Both the position numbers and the translations under genes were made by a program. A model generated the notes under the pieces. It was not told where the DNA came from. It saw only the letters and a program-made list of their open reading frames with translations, and did not search any database. Below are positions 22,423 through 29,460 of a DNA stretch of 42,161 nucleotides, piece by piece; position 1 is the stretch's first letter; each line of letters begins with the position of its first letter. This stretch comes from Candidatus Peribacteria bacterium RIFCSPHIGHO2_01_FULL_55_13 (GTDB lineage Bacteria > Patescibacteriota > Gracilibacteria > Peribacterales > Peribacteraceae), in assembly GCA_001788925.1 (NCBI GenBank), contig MFXS01000004.1, positions 8,303-50,463 of the forward strand, given 5' to 3'.

Positions 22423-25400
22423 ATGGCCCCTTCCGGTTTTGAGACACGGAGGGTGGGATCTTCCCCCTGGAAAGGTTCCCCCCGAGCCGGCCGCTTTCAG
22501 GGCACCCGCAACCGCGGAGGCGTGTTTGCGAGGCTACGGGTTGTGGGCCGCCAGATAGTCCTTTTTGCCATCAGTTTCTTCCGGAAAAGCGATGCGCGGC
22601 GTTCCTATAAAAAGATCATTCTCCGGGTGGGCGGCATCGGCACCGGACTGGTTATTCTGTATCTCGGGTTCCTTTATATGACGCTACCGGACGTTTCGGA
22701 TCCGAAGCTGCTCCTTTCCACGCCCGCCGAAAGCACCGTGATCACCGACCGTGACGGCACGGAGCTCTACCGGCTCTTTGCCGAGCAGGACCGCACATAT
22801 GTGCAGAGCGAACAGATGCCGCAGCATCTGCAGCATGCATTCGTGGCTATTGAGGACGAGCGCTACTACGACCGCGGATGCATCGATATCCAGGCCGTAG
22901 CGCGCGCGGTGATCGGCTTCGGGCGCAGTGGCGGAGCCTCCACCATCACGCGTCAACTTGCGCGTAATGCTCTCAACCTGAAGGGCGACTCGCTTCTCTC
23001 GCGCAAGCTCAAAGAATTTCTTCTCGGCTGCCAGCTCGAGAGGCTCTACTCCAAAGACGAGCTTCTGGAGCTGTACCTTAACTGGATTCCGTTCGGCTCA
23101 AGCGTTTTTGGGGTGGAGCAGGCCGCCCAGCGGTTCTTCGGGACGTCCGCTTCGCAACTATCGCTTGCGGAATCCGCGGTGATCGCGGGATTGCCGCAGC
23201 GCCCCACGTACTTCAGCCCGTACGGCACGCACGTGCGCACGACGATTTCGCCGCTCGCGCTCCATGGTGTCCTTACCGGCCGTTATTCCAAGGCGTCGGA
23301 GATCCCCGATGATGAAATCACGATTGGGCTCCTCGGCGCCAATGTCGGGACGGGCACCACTGTCCTGTATATCGGCGGCCGCAGCGACCAGGTGCTCCGG
23401 AAGATGCAGGATCTCGGATTCGTCTCCGAGCAGGAGCGGCTTACGGCCATCACCGACCTCGAAACGATCGCCTTCGAGCCGACGCGTGAAGATATCCGCG
23501 CGCCGCACTTCGTGCTCTGGGTCCGTGACCAGGTCGCGGAGATTCTTGGTTCTACAGAGGAGGGATTCCTCGAGCGCGGAGGGCTGAATGTGGAGACCAC
23601 GCTCGACTGGGAAATCCAGGAAGCCGCGGAAAAAGTTGTTGCCTTCCACCGCGACGACGTCGAGAAACGTTTTGAAGGGAAGAACATCGCAGCGCTCGTG
23701 GCCGATCCCCACACGGGCGACATTCTCGGTTACGTAGGCAACACCGAATACAGCCCCGACGTGGAAGGCGGCCAGATCGACATGGTGCACGCGCCGAGGC
23801 AACCGGGCTCCAGCTTCAAACCCTTCATCTATGCCGCGGCGTTCCTCAACGGCTACAGCCCCGCCACCATCCTCGCGGATGTGCCCACGAAGCTCGGCGA
23901 TGATGAACCACAGAACTTCGACGGGCAATTCTGGGGGCTTGTTACCATCCGCCGCGCGCTCGCCGCCTCCCGAAACGTTCCAGCCGCGAAGGCCTTCTTT
24001 CTGGGAGGAGGGGAGGACGCGATCCTCGCTCTTGTGGAGGATCTCGGCATGCCCTCACCCAAGCACCGCCGCCAAGAACTGTCCGCCGATGCAGGAAAGC
24101 CCTTCGAGTACGGCTGGCCGCTGGCGCTTGGCGCGGCAGAGACGCCGCTTCTCGAGATGGTCCAGGGTTACAGCGTCTTTGCGAACGCCGGAAAGCTGCA
24201 GCCGCTTCATGCCATCCGGAAAATCACCGACCGCAACGGCAATATCGTGTATGAGTGGAAGCAGGAAGAGCAGCAGACCGTGCTCGATCCGCGCGTCGCC
24301 TATCAAATCACTTCCGTCTTAAGCGACACCGCGGCGCGCCCCAACGAGTACTGGCAGAGCGTGCTCAATATTCCGGGCTATCCCACTGCCGCAAAAACCG
24401 GGACCAGCAACAAATGTCTGAAGCGTGATGACAACGGTAACTGCACCGACCGAAAACCCGACAACCTCTGGACAATCGGGTACACGCCTTCCCTTGTCGC
24501 AGGAGTGTGGGTAGGGAACGCCGACAGTTCGCCGCTTTCCACCAAGGCGGAGTCTCTCTCCATCGCCGCTCCGATCTGGAAAGATATCCTCACGCGCGCC
24601 CACAAGGAGATTGAAACTCCTGTTGCTGCGTTCTCTGTTCCCGAAGGCATTGTGATGCCGCAGGTGTCGCTGCTCTCCGGCGAGCTTGCCACAGAATGCA
24701 CGCCCGTCGATTTCCGCCGCGCAGACATTTTCCTTGCGGAAAACGCCCCAAAAGAAGCGGATCCCGCTTGCGTGCGCGTGATGGTGGATAAAGTGACGGG
24801 ACTCTTGGCATCAGATTCTTGTCCTGAAGAAGCGCGGGAAGAGGGGAGTTTTCTTGTCTTGAAGAGCGTCCTCGCCGATCGCTTCCCCGAGTGGCAGAGA
24901 TCCCTCGACGCGTGGGGTATGAAGCAGGTAGAGCTCTACAAGGCATCCGAAAGCCATTCAGGTTCATTACTTCCTTTGCCTGTCGCTCCGACCGAAGAAT
25001 GTGATCCTTCGCTTACGCCCGGGCGTCTCGAAAAGCCGGAGGTGGAAATCTTGTATCCGCAGGACAACGGCTCGGCGACGTATCCTTCACTCAAGCCAGC
25101 CATCGATTTTTCCGTTGGCTCCACAATCCGTCAGGTGGAGTACCTCATCGACAGCAAGTCCGTGGAAACCGTCACGGCAGAACCCTGGGATCCGCAACTA
25201 CGGGTACCGCGCTCGGTCCAGGAATCCGGTACGCACACACTGGAAGTTCGCCTCACCGATGAGTACTACAACGTGGCAAAAGCGTCAGTCCAGTTCCGCT
25301 TCGAAGAGGATACCTCCGGCCCCTCGGTCCGCCTGACATCTCCGGTCGACGGAGCCACCATCCCGTCCGGCGCCGATATCACGTTACGCGCAACAGCAGA

Positions 25401-25590
25401 GGATGATGGGGGCATTAAAGTCGTCCAGTTCTATCTCAATGAAAGACTACTCAGCAACGATGCCCAGGAACCGTACGAACTCGATTATCCTGGCGATCTG
25501 CGTCCGGGAAGCTATACGCTCAGCGTCAAGGCAACAGATTTCTCAGGGAATGTGGGGGAGGATGCAGTGGAGGTAAATGTGGTGCCTTAG
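22423..25590 (+). CDS. Class A penicillin-binding protein with C-terminal Ig-like domains
   Basis: Bifunctional peptidoglycan synthase. A basic cytoplasmic N-terminus and one membrane helix (about 70-90) are followed by the GT51 glycosyltransferase domain (catalytic Glu144 in IEDERYYDRG; STITRQLARN). The transpeptidase has SSFK (Ser463, Lys466), an SRN box and KTGT (Lys658). From about residue 850 there are two immunoglobulin-like modules (VEILYPQDNGSATYPS..., SVRLTSPVDGATIPSG...), raising the length to 1055 residues against about 700-850 in standard enzymes. I chose ATG 22423 over TTG 22414 because TAAACT lies nine bases upstream of the ATG. The extension may bind cell-wall or surface polymers. 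Confidence 0.95.
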   Translation: MAPSGFETRRVGSSPWKGSPRAGRFQGTRNRGGVFARLRVVGRQIVLFAISFFRKSDARRSYKKIILRVGGIGTGLVILYLGFLYMTLPDVSDPKLLLSTPAESTVITDRDGTELYRLFAEQDRTYVQSEQMPQHLQHAFVAIEDERYYDRGCIDIQAVARAVIGFGRSGGASTITRQLARNALNLKGDSLLSRKLKEFLLGCQLERLYSKDELLELYLNWIPFGSSVFGVEQAAQRFFGTSASQLSLAESAVIAGLPQRPTYFSPYGTHVRTTISPLALHGVLTGRYSKASEIPDDEITIGLLGANVGTGTTVLYIGGRSDQVLRKMQDLGFVSEQERLTAITDLETIAFEPTREDIRAPHFVLWVRDQVAEILGSTEEGFLERGGLNVETTLDWEIQEAAEKVVAFHRDDVEKRFEGKNIAALVADPHTGDILGYVGNTEYSPDVEGGQIDMVHAPRQPGSSFKPFIYAAAFLNGYSPATILADVPTKLGDDEPQNFDGQFWGLVTIRRALAASRNVPAAKAFFLGGGEDAILALVEDLGMPSPKHRRQELSADAGKPFEYGWPLALGAAETPLLEMVQGYSVFANAGKLQPLHAIRKITDRNGNIVYEWKQEEQQTVLDPRVAYQITSVLSDTAARPNEYWQSVLNIPGYPTAAKTGTSNKCLKRDDNGNCTDRKPDNLWTIGYTPSLVAGVWVGNADSSPLSTKAESLSIAAPIWKDILTRAHKEIETPVAAFSVPEGIVMPQVSLLSGELATECTPVDFRRADIFLAENAPKEADPACVRVMVDKVTGLLASDSCPEEAREEGSFLVLKSVLADRFPEWQRSLDAWGMKQVELYKASESHSGSLLPLPVAPTEECDPSLTPGRLEKPEVEILYPQDNGSATYPSLKPAIDFSVGSTIRQVEYLIDSKSVETVTAEPWDPQLRVPRSVQESGTHTLEVRLTDEYYNVAKASVQFRFEEDTSGPSVRLTSPVDGATIPSGADITLRATAEDDGGIKVVQFYLNERLLSNDAQEPYELDYPGDLRPGSYTLSVKATDFSGNVGEDAVEVNVVP

Positions 25591-25595
25591 AGACG

Positions 25596-25670
25596 CTTTA
25601 CAATTTACAATTTTCGGATTTACGATTTGCTGCTGTATGCAAAAATCGCAAATCGAAAATTTATAAATCG
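25596..25670. repeat. Inverted element of 7-nt words between the PBP gene and yebC
   Basis: Left: CTTTACA, ATTTACA, ATTTTCG, ATTTACG, ATTTGCT (one extra G inside). Right: AAAATCG, CAAATCG, AAAATTT, ATAAATCG-like words. The element begins five bases after the PBP stop and supplies the yebC stop codon and last two codons. It belongs to the ATTTGCG family. Confidence 0.85.
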
Positions 25671-26404
25671 CCAATAATATTTTCTGCGATCTCCTCATTC
25701 GTATGCACTTCAGAGACATCATCATCCTGCTCAATTAATTCAATGAATTCCTGCAGTTGCTTGGCCGTCGCCAAATCGTTGATCGCCGTCTTCTGATTCG
25801 GCACATATTTCAGACCTGCGGCGATGATTTCATTTCCTACATTCTTGAGAATATCTCTGACAGGAGTCCAGTGCGCGGCATCGGTGATCACATCAATCGT
25901 CTCTTCGGATGCATCAAGGTCTTCCGCGCCGGCATCGATCAACTGCAGTTCCATTTCATCCGACCATGAGCTCTTTTTCGCCACGACTACGCCCTTCCTT
26001 GCGAACATCCACTGCACCGATCCCAATTCCGTCCACCGGCCGCCGTGCTTTTCCATCACCGTGCGGACATTGTTGATGGTGCGGTTCTTGTTATCGGTCA
26101 GGCATTCGATCAAACATGCCACGCCACCCGGTCCCATCGCGGCGTAGAGCACTTCGGCCATGGCATCACCTTGCAAAGCCCCGGTGCCTTTCTTAATCGC
26201 ACGCTCGATGTTGGCATTGGGCACGCTGTCGATCTTCGCATTTTCGATCGCATTCTTGAGTGCGTTATTACTGAAAGGATCTCCTCCTCCCGTCCGCGCA
26301 GCCATTTCCACAAGCCTGGCATGGCGTGTGTAGATTTTGCCGCGCTTGGCGTCCTGGGCGCCCTTACGAATGCGGATGTTGGCCCATTTGGAATGACCGG
26401 ACAT
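25661..26404 (-). CDS. YebC/PmpR-TACO1 family protein
   Basis: A 247-residue member of the YebC family, known as transcriptional regulators and recently linked to translation of difficult sequences. The N-terminus MSGHSKWANIRIRKGAQDAKRGKIY and the GGDPFSNNALKNAIENAK, NANIERAIKKGTG and GGVACLIECLTDNKNRT blocks are diagnostic (quoted in parts). The C-terminal residues GDL and the stop lie inside the repeat element shared with the convergent PBP gene, so the end of the protein may have been replaced. Another element lies directly upstream. Confidence 0.95.
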   Translation of the reverse strand: MSGHSKWANIRIRKGAQDAKRGKIYTRHARLVEMAARTGGGDPFSNNALKNAIENAKIDSVPNANIERAIKKGTGALQGDAMAEVLYAAMGPGGVACLIECLTDNKNRTINNVRTVMEKHGGRWTELGSVQWMFARKGVVVAKKSSWSDEMELQLIDAGAEDLDASEETIDVITDAAHWTPVRDILKNVGNEIIAAGLKYVPNQKTAINDLATAKQLQEFIELIEQDDDVSEVHTNEEIAENIIGDL

Positions 26405-26406
26405 AA

Positions 26407-26509
26407 AATTAGCAATGAGGAATTAGAAATTAGCAATGAACCCAAGGAACACTCCCATAGTAATAACTCTGGCAGTAATTGCTAATTCCTCATTGCTAAT
26501 TTCTCATTT
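26407..26509. repeat. Inverted element of 7-nt words (20-bp perfect stem) between rpsR and yebC
   Basis: Left: AATTAGC, AATGAGG, AATTAGA, AATTAGC, AATGAAC (26407-26441). Right: GTAATTG, CTAATTC, CTCATTG, CTAATTT, CTCATTT (26475-26509). Bases 26407-26426 pair exactly with 26482-26501. The right array includes the rpsR stop codon and last Lys codon. AATTAGC is a rotation of AGCAATT, found in coding arrays at 33478 and 39199. Confidence 0.92.
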
Positions 26510-26746
26510 CCTGTAAGCGAGCATTCCCATAAACCTCGCTCTCTCAATCGCCAGGCGCAGCATTTTCTGGTGCTGGAGGCAGGTTCCGGAGAGGAAACGC
26601 CTGCGAACGTTGCCGAAGTAGTCGACGTGCGTTTTCAAGAGGGGATAGTCCTTCCAGTCCATGTGCTGCGTCTGCTTCTCGCAGAAGTCGCACTTTCTGC
26701 CACGGAGGTCCGGCCGGCGCGGTTTTTGCTGCTGCTGGTGTGCCAT
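26504..26746 (-). CDS. rpsR: 30S ribosomal protein bS18
   Basis: An 80-residue basic protein. The LRGRKCDFCEKQ block holds a CxxC pair, and KDYPLLKTHVDYFGNVRRRFLSGTCLQHQKMLRLAIERARFMGMLAY (quoted in parts: LLKTHVD, GTCLQHQKML, AIERARFMGML) is the classical S18 core that contacts S6. Four cysteines may bind zinc, as in Zn-type S18. The start ATG overlaps the rpsF stop codon (TAATG), so the two are translationally coupled. The stop codon is inside the following word array. Confidence 0.96.
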   Translation of the reverse strand: MAHQQQQKPRRPDLRGRKCDFCEKQTQHMDWKDYPLLKTHVDYFGNVRRRFLSGTCLQHQKMLRLAIERARFMGMLAYRK

Positions 26747-27321
26747 TAGATTTCGATGGAATCGTCAGAAATAAGCTTATCGAGTTTCTTGCCGAGTTCT
26801 TCTTTGTCCACGGCTTCCACAGGAGCCTCAGCCTTTGCCGTCTTCTCGCGCTTCACCTGGCGCTTGGCCTTGTCGGCGATGCGCTTCTGGATGTCCTCTT
26901 CGCGCTCGCGCTTGCTCTTCTCCGATGCGCTCTCGCGTTCCTTCAACCACACTTTGTAGGTCTCGGAGTACTTCGTGATCTTGTAGCCCTTTGGCGGCTT
27001 CACGATGATATGGCGGAGAACGCCCGGGACGATCCGCAGGGCGGTATCGATCTCGCGGATTTTCCCCGGATCCATTTCCTGGTGGTACACGATGAAGTTT
27101 CCCTCGCTGGATCCCTTGATCTCATATGCCAGACCGCGCTGACCCCACACGTCCTTACTCACCTCGCGCGCTCCGGCCTCCTTAAAGATCGCCTCAATCT
27201 CCTTGATGGTCTGGTGCTCCTCTTTCTGTGCCATCGGATACGGCAGAAGAACCGCTACTTCGTAGATGCGGACATCAGCTTCATCGAGGACTTCCGGTGT
27301 ATCGGTGGCAGCAGGATTCAT
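26746..27321 (-). CDS. rpsF: 30S ribosomal protein bS6 with long C-terminal extension
   Basis: Binds S18 and 16S rRNA in the platform of the small subunit. The ferredoxin-like core (about 18-115: RIYEVAVLLPYPM, WGQRGLAYEIKG, EGNFIVYHQEMDP, ALRIVPGVLRHIIVK) is typical. A charged Lys/Glu-rich helical tail of about 75 residues follows, ending DKLISDDSIEI, much longer than in E. coli before modification. The ATG at 27321 is the first sensible start; the open frame upstream crosses the tRNA-Thr region antisense. It is coupled to rpsR; the usual ssb gene between them is missing. Confidence 0.95.
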   Translation of the reverse strand: MNPAATDTPEVLDEADVRIYEVAVLLPYPMAQKEEHQTIKEIEAIFKEAGAREVSKDVWGQRGLAYEIKGSSEGNFIVYHQEMDPGKIREIDTALRIVPGVLRHIIVKPPKGYKITKYSETYKVWLKERESASEKSKREREEDIQKRIADKAKRQVKREKTAKAEAPVEAVDKEELGKKLDKLISDDSIEI

Positions 27322-27479
27322 AGCGACTTGTGGGTAAACCCGGTTCCCAAAGGGGAACGGGGAAATCGCGGGGAGACTGTATGTTGGCCTGCAAGGCTTG
27401 GTCAAGGAGTTTCTTCGGGTTCCCTTGAGAATGCTTGTAGGGATAAGGAGAGAGCTTGTAGGCTTCTTTTCGCAATCAA

Positions 27480-27554
27480 GCCGTCGTAGCTCAGTGGTAG
27501 AGCACGTCCATGGTAAGGACGGGGTCACGGGTTCAATCCCCGTCGACGGCTCCA
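27480..27554 (+). tRNA. tRNA-Thr (anticodon GGT)
   Basis: The acceptor GCCGTCG pairs with CGACGGC, the D arm is GCTC-AGTGGTA-GAGC, the anticodon stem CGTCC/GGACG frames the loop ATGGTAA with GGT (reads ACC/ACT), and the T arm is ACGGG-TTCAATC-CCCGT. The discriminator base is T and CCA is encoded. Confidence 0.97.
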
Positions 27555-27555
27555 T

Positions 27556-27975
27556 TTAATCGTTGCCGACTGTTTCATTCCATCCCTGCAGCTCTTTCCT
27601 TTCTTTCATTCGCAGAGTGTTCTTCAGTACGTGCAGTCCCAGCAGCGCACACTTCACGCGCCTGGGCCCGATCGGCACACCGAGAATGTCATAGACGTTC
27701 TGCGGTGTAAGAGATTCAACTTCACTCAGAGTTTTTCCCTGCAGTTCTTCACTCAGGAGTGACATCGCCGCCTGCGAGATTGCGCATCCTGTGCCGTCCC
27801 AGGAAATTTCAGTGATGCAATCATCCTTGATCGAGAGGTGAATGGTGACGGTGTCGCCGCAACTCAAGTTTTCCTCCATATGAGTAATAACAGCTTGGCC
27901 CTTGGCCAGTGGCCCTTGGCCCTTATTTCTTGGGTGCCGGTAGTGATCGAGGATGTTTTCGGCGTAGAGATCCAT
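27556..27975 (-). CDS. sufU: SufU/NifU-like Fe-S cluster assembly protein
   Basis: Sulfur acceptor or scaffold working with the SufS cysteine desulfurase. The N-terminus LYAENILDHYRHPRN is the family start. The three ligand cysteines are Cys39 (LSCGD, with Asp41), Cys64 (GTGCAISQAA) and Cys109 (RVKCALLG). The SufU-type insertion between the second and third Cys is present, and 139 residues is normal. Residues about 17-28 (NKGQGPLAKGQA) are encoded by a 5 x 7-nt array and replace the usual PxNxG loop region. The gene lies upstream of nothing else on its strand and downstream of sufS, as in Suf operons. Confidence 0.93.
   Translation of the reverse strand: MDLYAENILDHYRHPRNKGQGPLAKGQAVITHMEENLSCGDTVTIHLSIKDDCITEISWDGTGCAISQAAMSLLSEELQGKTLSEVESLTPQNVYDILGVPIGPRRVKCALLGLHVLKNTLRMKERKELQGWNETVGND
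27894..27928. repeat. In-frame 5 x 7-nt word array inside sufU
   Basis: CTTGGCC, CTTGGCC, AGTGGCC, CTTGGCC, CTTATTT. On the coding strand it gives NKGQGPLAKGQA, between the first helix and the first cysteine. Confidence 0.9.
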
Positions 27976-28013
27976 GGCGGGGTTCGGGGATGGGTGCGGA
28001 TTGTGTGACGTTT

Positions 28014-28041
28014 GTAGAGACGTCCGGCCGGACGTCTTTAC
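28014..28041. repeat. 28-bp near-perfect palindrome between sufS and sufU
   Basis: The central 20 bases (AGACGTCCGG and its complement) are perfectly palindromic and the flanks GTA/TAC extend it with one mismatch pair. It lies four bases from the sufS stop, in the intergenic part of the sufS-sufU transcript. Confidence 0.88.
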
Positions 28042-28044
28042 GAT

Positions 28045-29301
28045 TCACGTATGTAATTTTTTCTGCGCATCCACAATCGCCTGCGCACAGACATCAATCT
28101 CTTCTTTCATATTGTAGATTCCCACAGAAAGACGCGTCGATGCGGGTATTCCCAGTTTCGTATGCAGCGGCATGCAGCAATGATGGCCTGCGCGAAGGGC
28201 GATGCCTTGGCGGCCGAGGATCTCGGTCAGATCGTGGGGGTGGACGGAGTCGAGGGTGAAGGAAAGGCAACCATAAACGATTGGCGATTTATGATTTATG
28301 ATTTGCGATTTGCCATCTGTGCCAAGGACGTGGAGCTGCGGAATCAATCGTAAATTATCAATCGCAAATCGTAAAAGTTCTTGCTCGTGAGCTTGAATGT
28401 CCTCCCATGAATACTGTTGCATCCACTCGATCGCCGCCGCGAGTCCGACTGCCTCTGCAATCGGCGGCGTTCCTGCTTCGAATTTTCCCGGGAGATCCGC
28501 CGGAGTGAAACCTTCCTGTGTGACGGAGCGGATCATCATGCCGCCGCCGAGGAAGGGAGGCATCTTCTCGAGGAGTTTTCTCTTTCCGTAGAGGACACCG
28601 ATGCCAGTGGGGCCGTAGAGCTTATGGCCGGAGAAGGCCAAAAAATCACAATCCAGATCCTGCACGTCGATGGGCATGTGGGCGATGGCTTGTGCAGCGT
28701 CGATCAACACCCATGCACCCGCGTCGTGTGCCATCGCAATGATTGTTTTCAGATCCGGCGCAATACCCAGAACGTTACTGAGCGCGGTGATTGCCACGAG
28801 CTTCACGCGCCCGGTCTTGAGATGCTTTTTCAAGTCATCCAGTTTCGGCATCCCATCCTCATCAATGTCCATCCAGAGCACGTCCGATCCTTTTCGGTCT
28901 TTCAGTTGCAACCACGGTACCACGTTACTGTGGTGCTCGAGCATCGAGAGCACGACGGCGTCGCCTTCCTGCAGATGTGTCTCGCCCCAGCTCCGTGCCA
29001 CCAGATTGATCGACTCGGTGCAGCCTTTGGTGAAGATGATTTCATCCGGATGCGCGGCGTTCAGAAATTTCTGCACGGCCGTCCGCGCGTCTTCGTACGC
29101 CACCGTGCTTTCCTCGGCGAGTACGTGCATGCCGCGATGCACATTGGATTTCTGTTCCTTGTTCCATCGCGCCATGGCCAGGCAGACGGCCTCGGGCATC
29201 TGGGCGGTGGCCGCGGAATCCAGGTACACCAGCGGGCGTCCGTTGATGCTGCGGCGGAGAACGGGGAATTGCCGACGCACGGAAGAGATGTCCAAAGTCA
29301 C
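28045..29301 (-). CDS. sufS: Cysteine desulfurase SufS
   Basis: PLP enzyme that takes sulfur from cysteine for Fe-S clusters. The PLP lysine is Lys227 in FSGHKLYGPTGIG, the PLP-stacking HH pair is in LEHHSN, and the active-site Cys375 lies in RAGHHCCMPLH. Length 418 residues. The start is GTG at 29301, seven bases after a CATAAT box. Residues about 310-342 (LLRFAIDNLRLI...GKSQIINHKSPIV) are encoded by two opposed word arrays flanking IPQLHVLGTD, so an entire inverted element is translated. The peptide KSQIIN-KS-IV also occurs in the unrelated epimerase at 1061-2059. SufU follows downstream. Confidence 0.96.
   Translation of the reverse strand: MTLDISSVRRQFPVLRRSINGRPLVYLDSAATAQMPEAVCLAMARWNKEQKSNVHRGMHVLAEESTVAYEDARTAVQKFLNAAHPDEIIFTKGCTESINLVARSWGETHLQEGDAVVLSMLEHHSNVVPWLQLKDRKGSDVLWMDIDEDGMPKLDDLKKHLKTGRVKLVAITALSNVLGIAPDLKTIIAMAHDAGAWVLIDAAQAIAHMPIDVQDLDCDFLAFSGHKLYGPTGIGVLYGKRKLLEKMPPFLGGGMMIRSVTQEGFTPADLPGKFEAGTPPIAEAVGLAAAIEWMQQYSWEDIQAHEQELLRFAIDNLRLIPQLHVLGTDGKSQIINHKSPIVYGCLSFTLDSVHPHDLTEILGRQGIALRAGHHCCMPLHTKLGIPASTRLSVGIYNMKEEIDVCAQAIVDAQKKLHT
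28280..28379. repeat. Complete inverted pair of 5 x 7-nt arrays translated within sufS
   Basis: Left: ATTGGCG, ATTTATG, ATTTATG, ATTTGCG, ATTTGCC (28280-28314). Right: CAATCGT, AAATTAT, CAATCGC, AAATCGT, AAAAGTT (28345-28379). Thirty bases separate them. Both arms are open in the sufS frame. Confidence 0.9.
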
Positions 29302-29308
29302 ACTGAGG

Positions 29309-29314
29309 ATTATG
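29309..29314 (-). promoter_or_regulatory. Candidate -10 box for a leaderless sufS transcript
   Basis: CATAAT on the minus strand, five of six consensus matches, ends seven bases before the GTG start at 29301. Confidence 0.5.
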
Positions 29315-29320
29315 CATTGA

Positions 29321-29441
29321 ATTCGGAATTCGGAATGCGGAATTCGGAATAATTTCCATCAAAACGGGAAAGCTTCATGGAGGCGCGGACTCAAAAATAT
29401 GCTGTAATTCTGCATTCCGAATTCCGCATTCCGAATTTTCC
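29321..29441. repeat. Inverted element of 7-nt words (24-bp perfect stem) in a divergent gap
   Basis: Left: ATTCGGA, ATTCGGA, ATGCGGA, ATTCGGA, ATAATTT (29321-29355). Right: ATTCTGC, ATTCCGA, ATTCCGC, ATTCCGA, ATTTTCC (29407-29441). Bases 29327-29350 pair exactly with 29414-29437. It lies between sufS and a glycosyltransferase-like gene. Confidence 0.93.
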
Positions 29442-29460
29442 GGTTACACTTCTTCCCGCT

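Noticed and set aside
28417-29352. A 311-codon plus-strand frame opposite sufS
   Set aside because: Antisense to SufS with its PLP lysine and active-site cysteine intact; composition typical of a GC-rich shadow.
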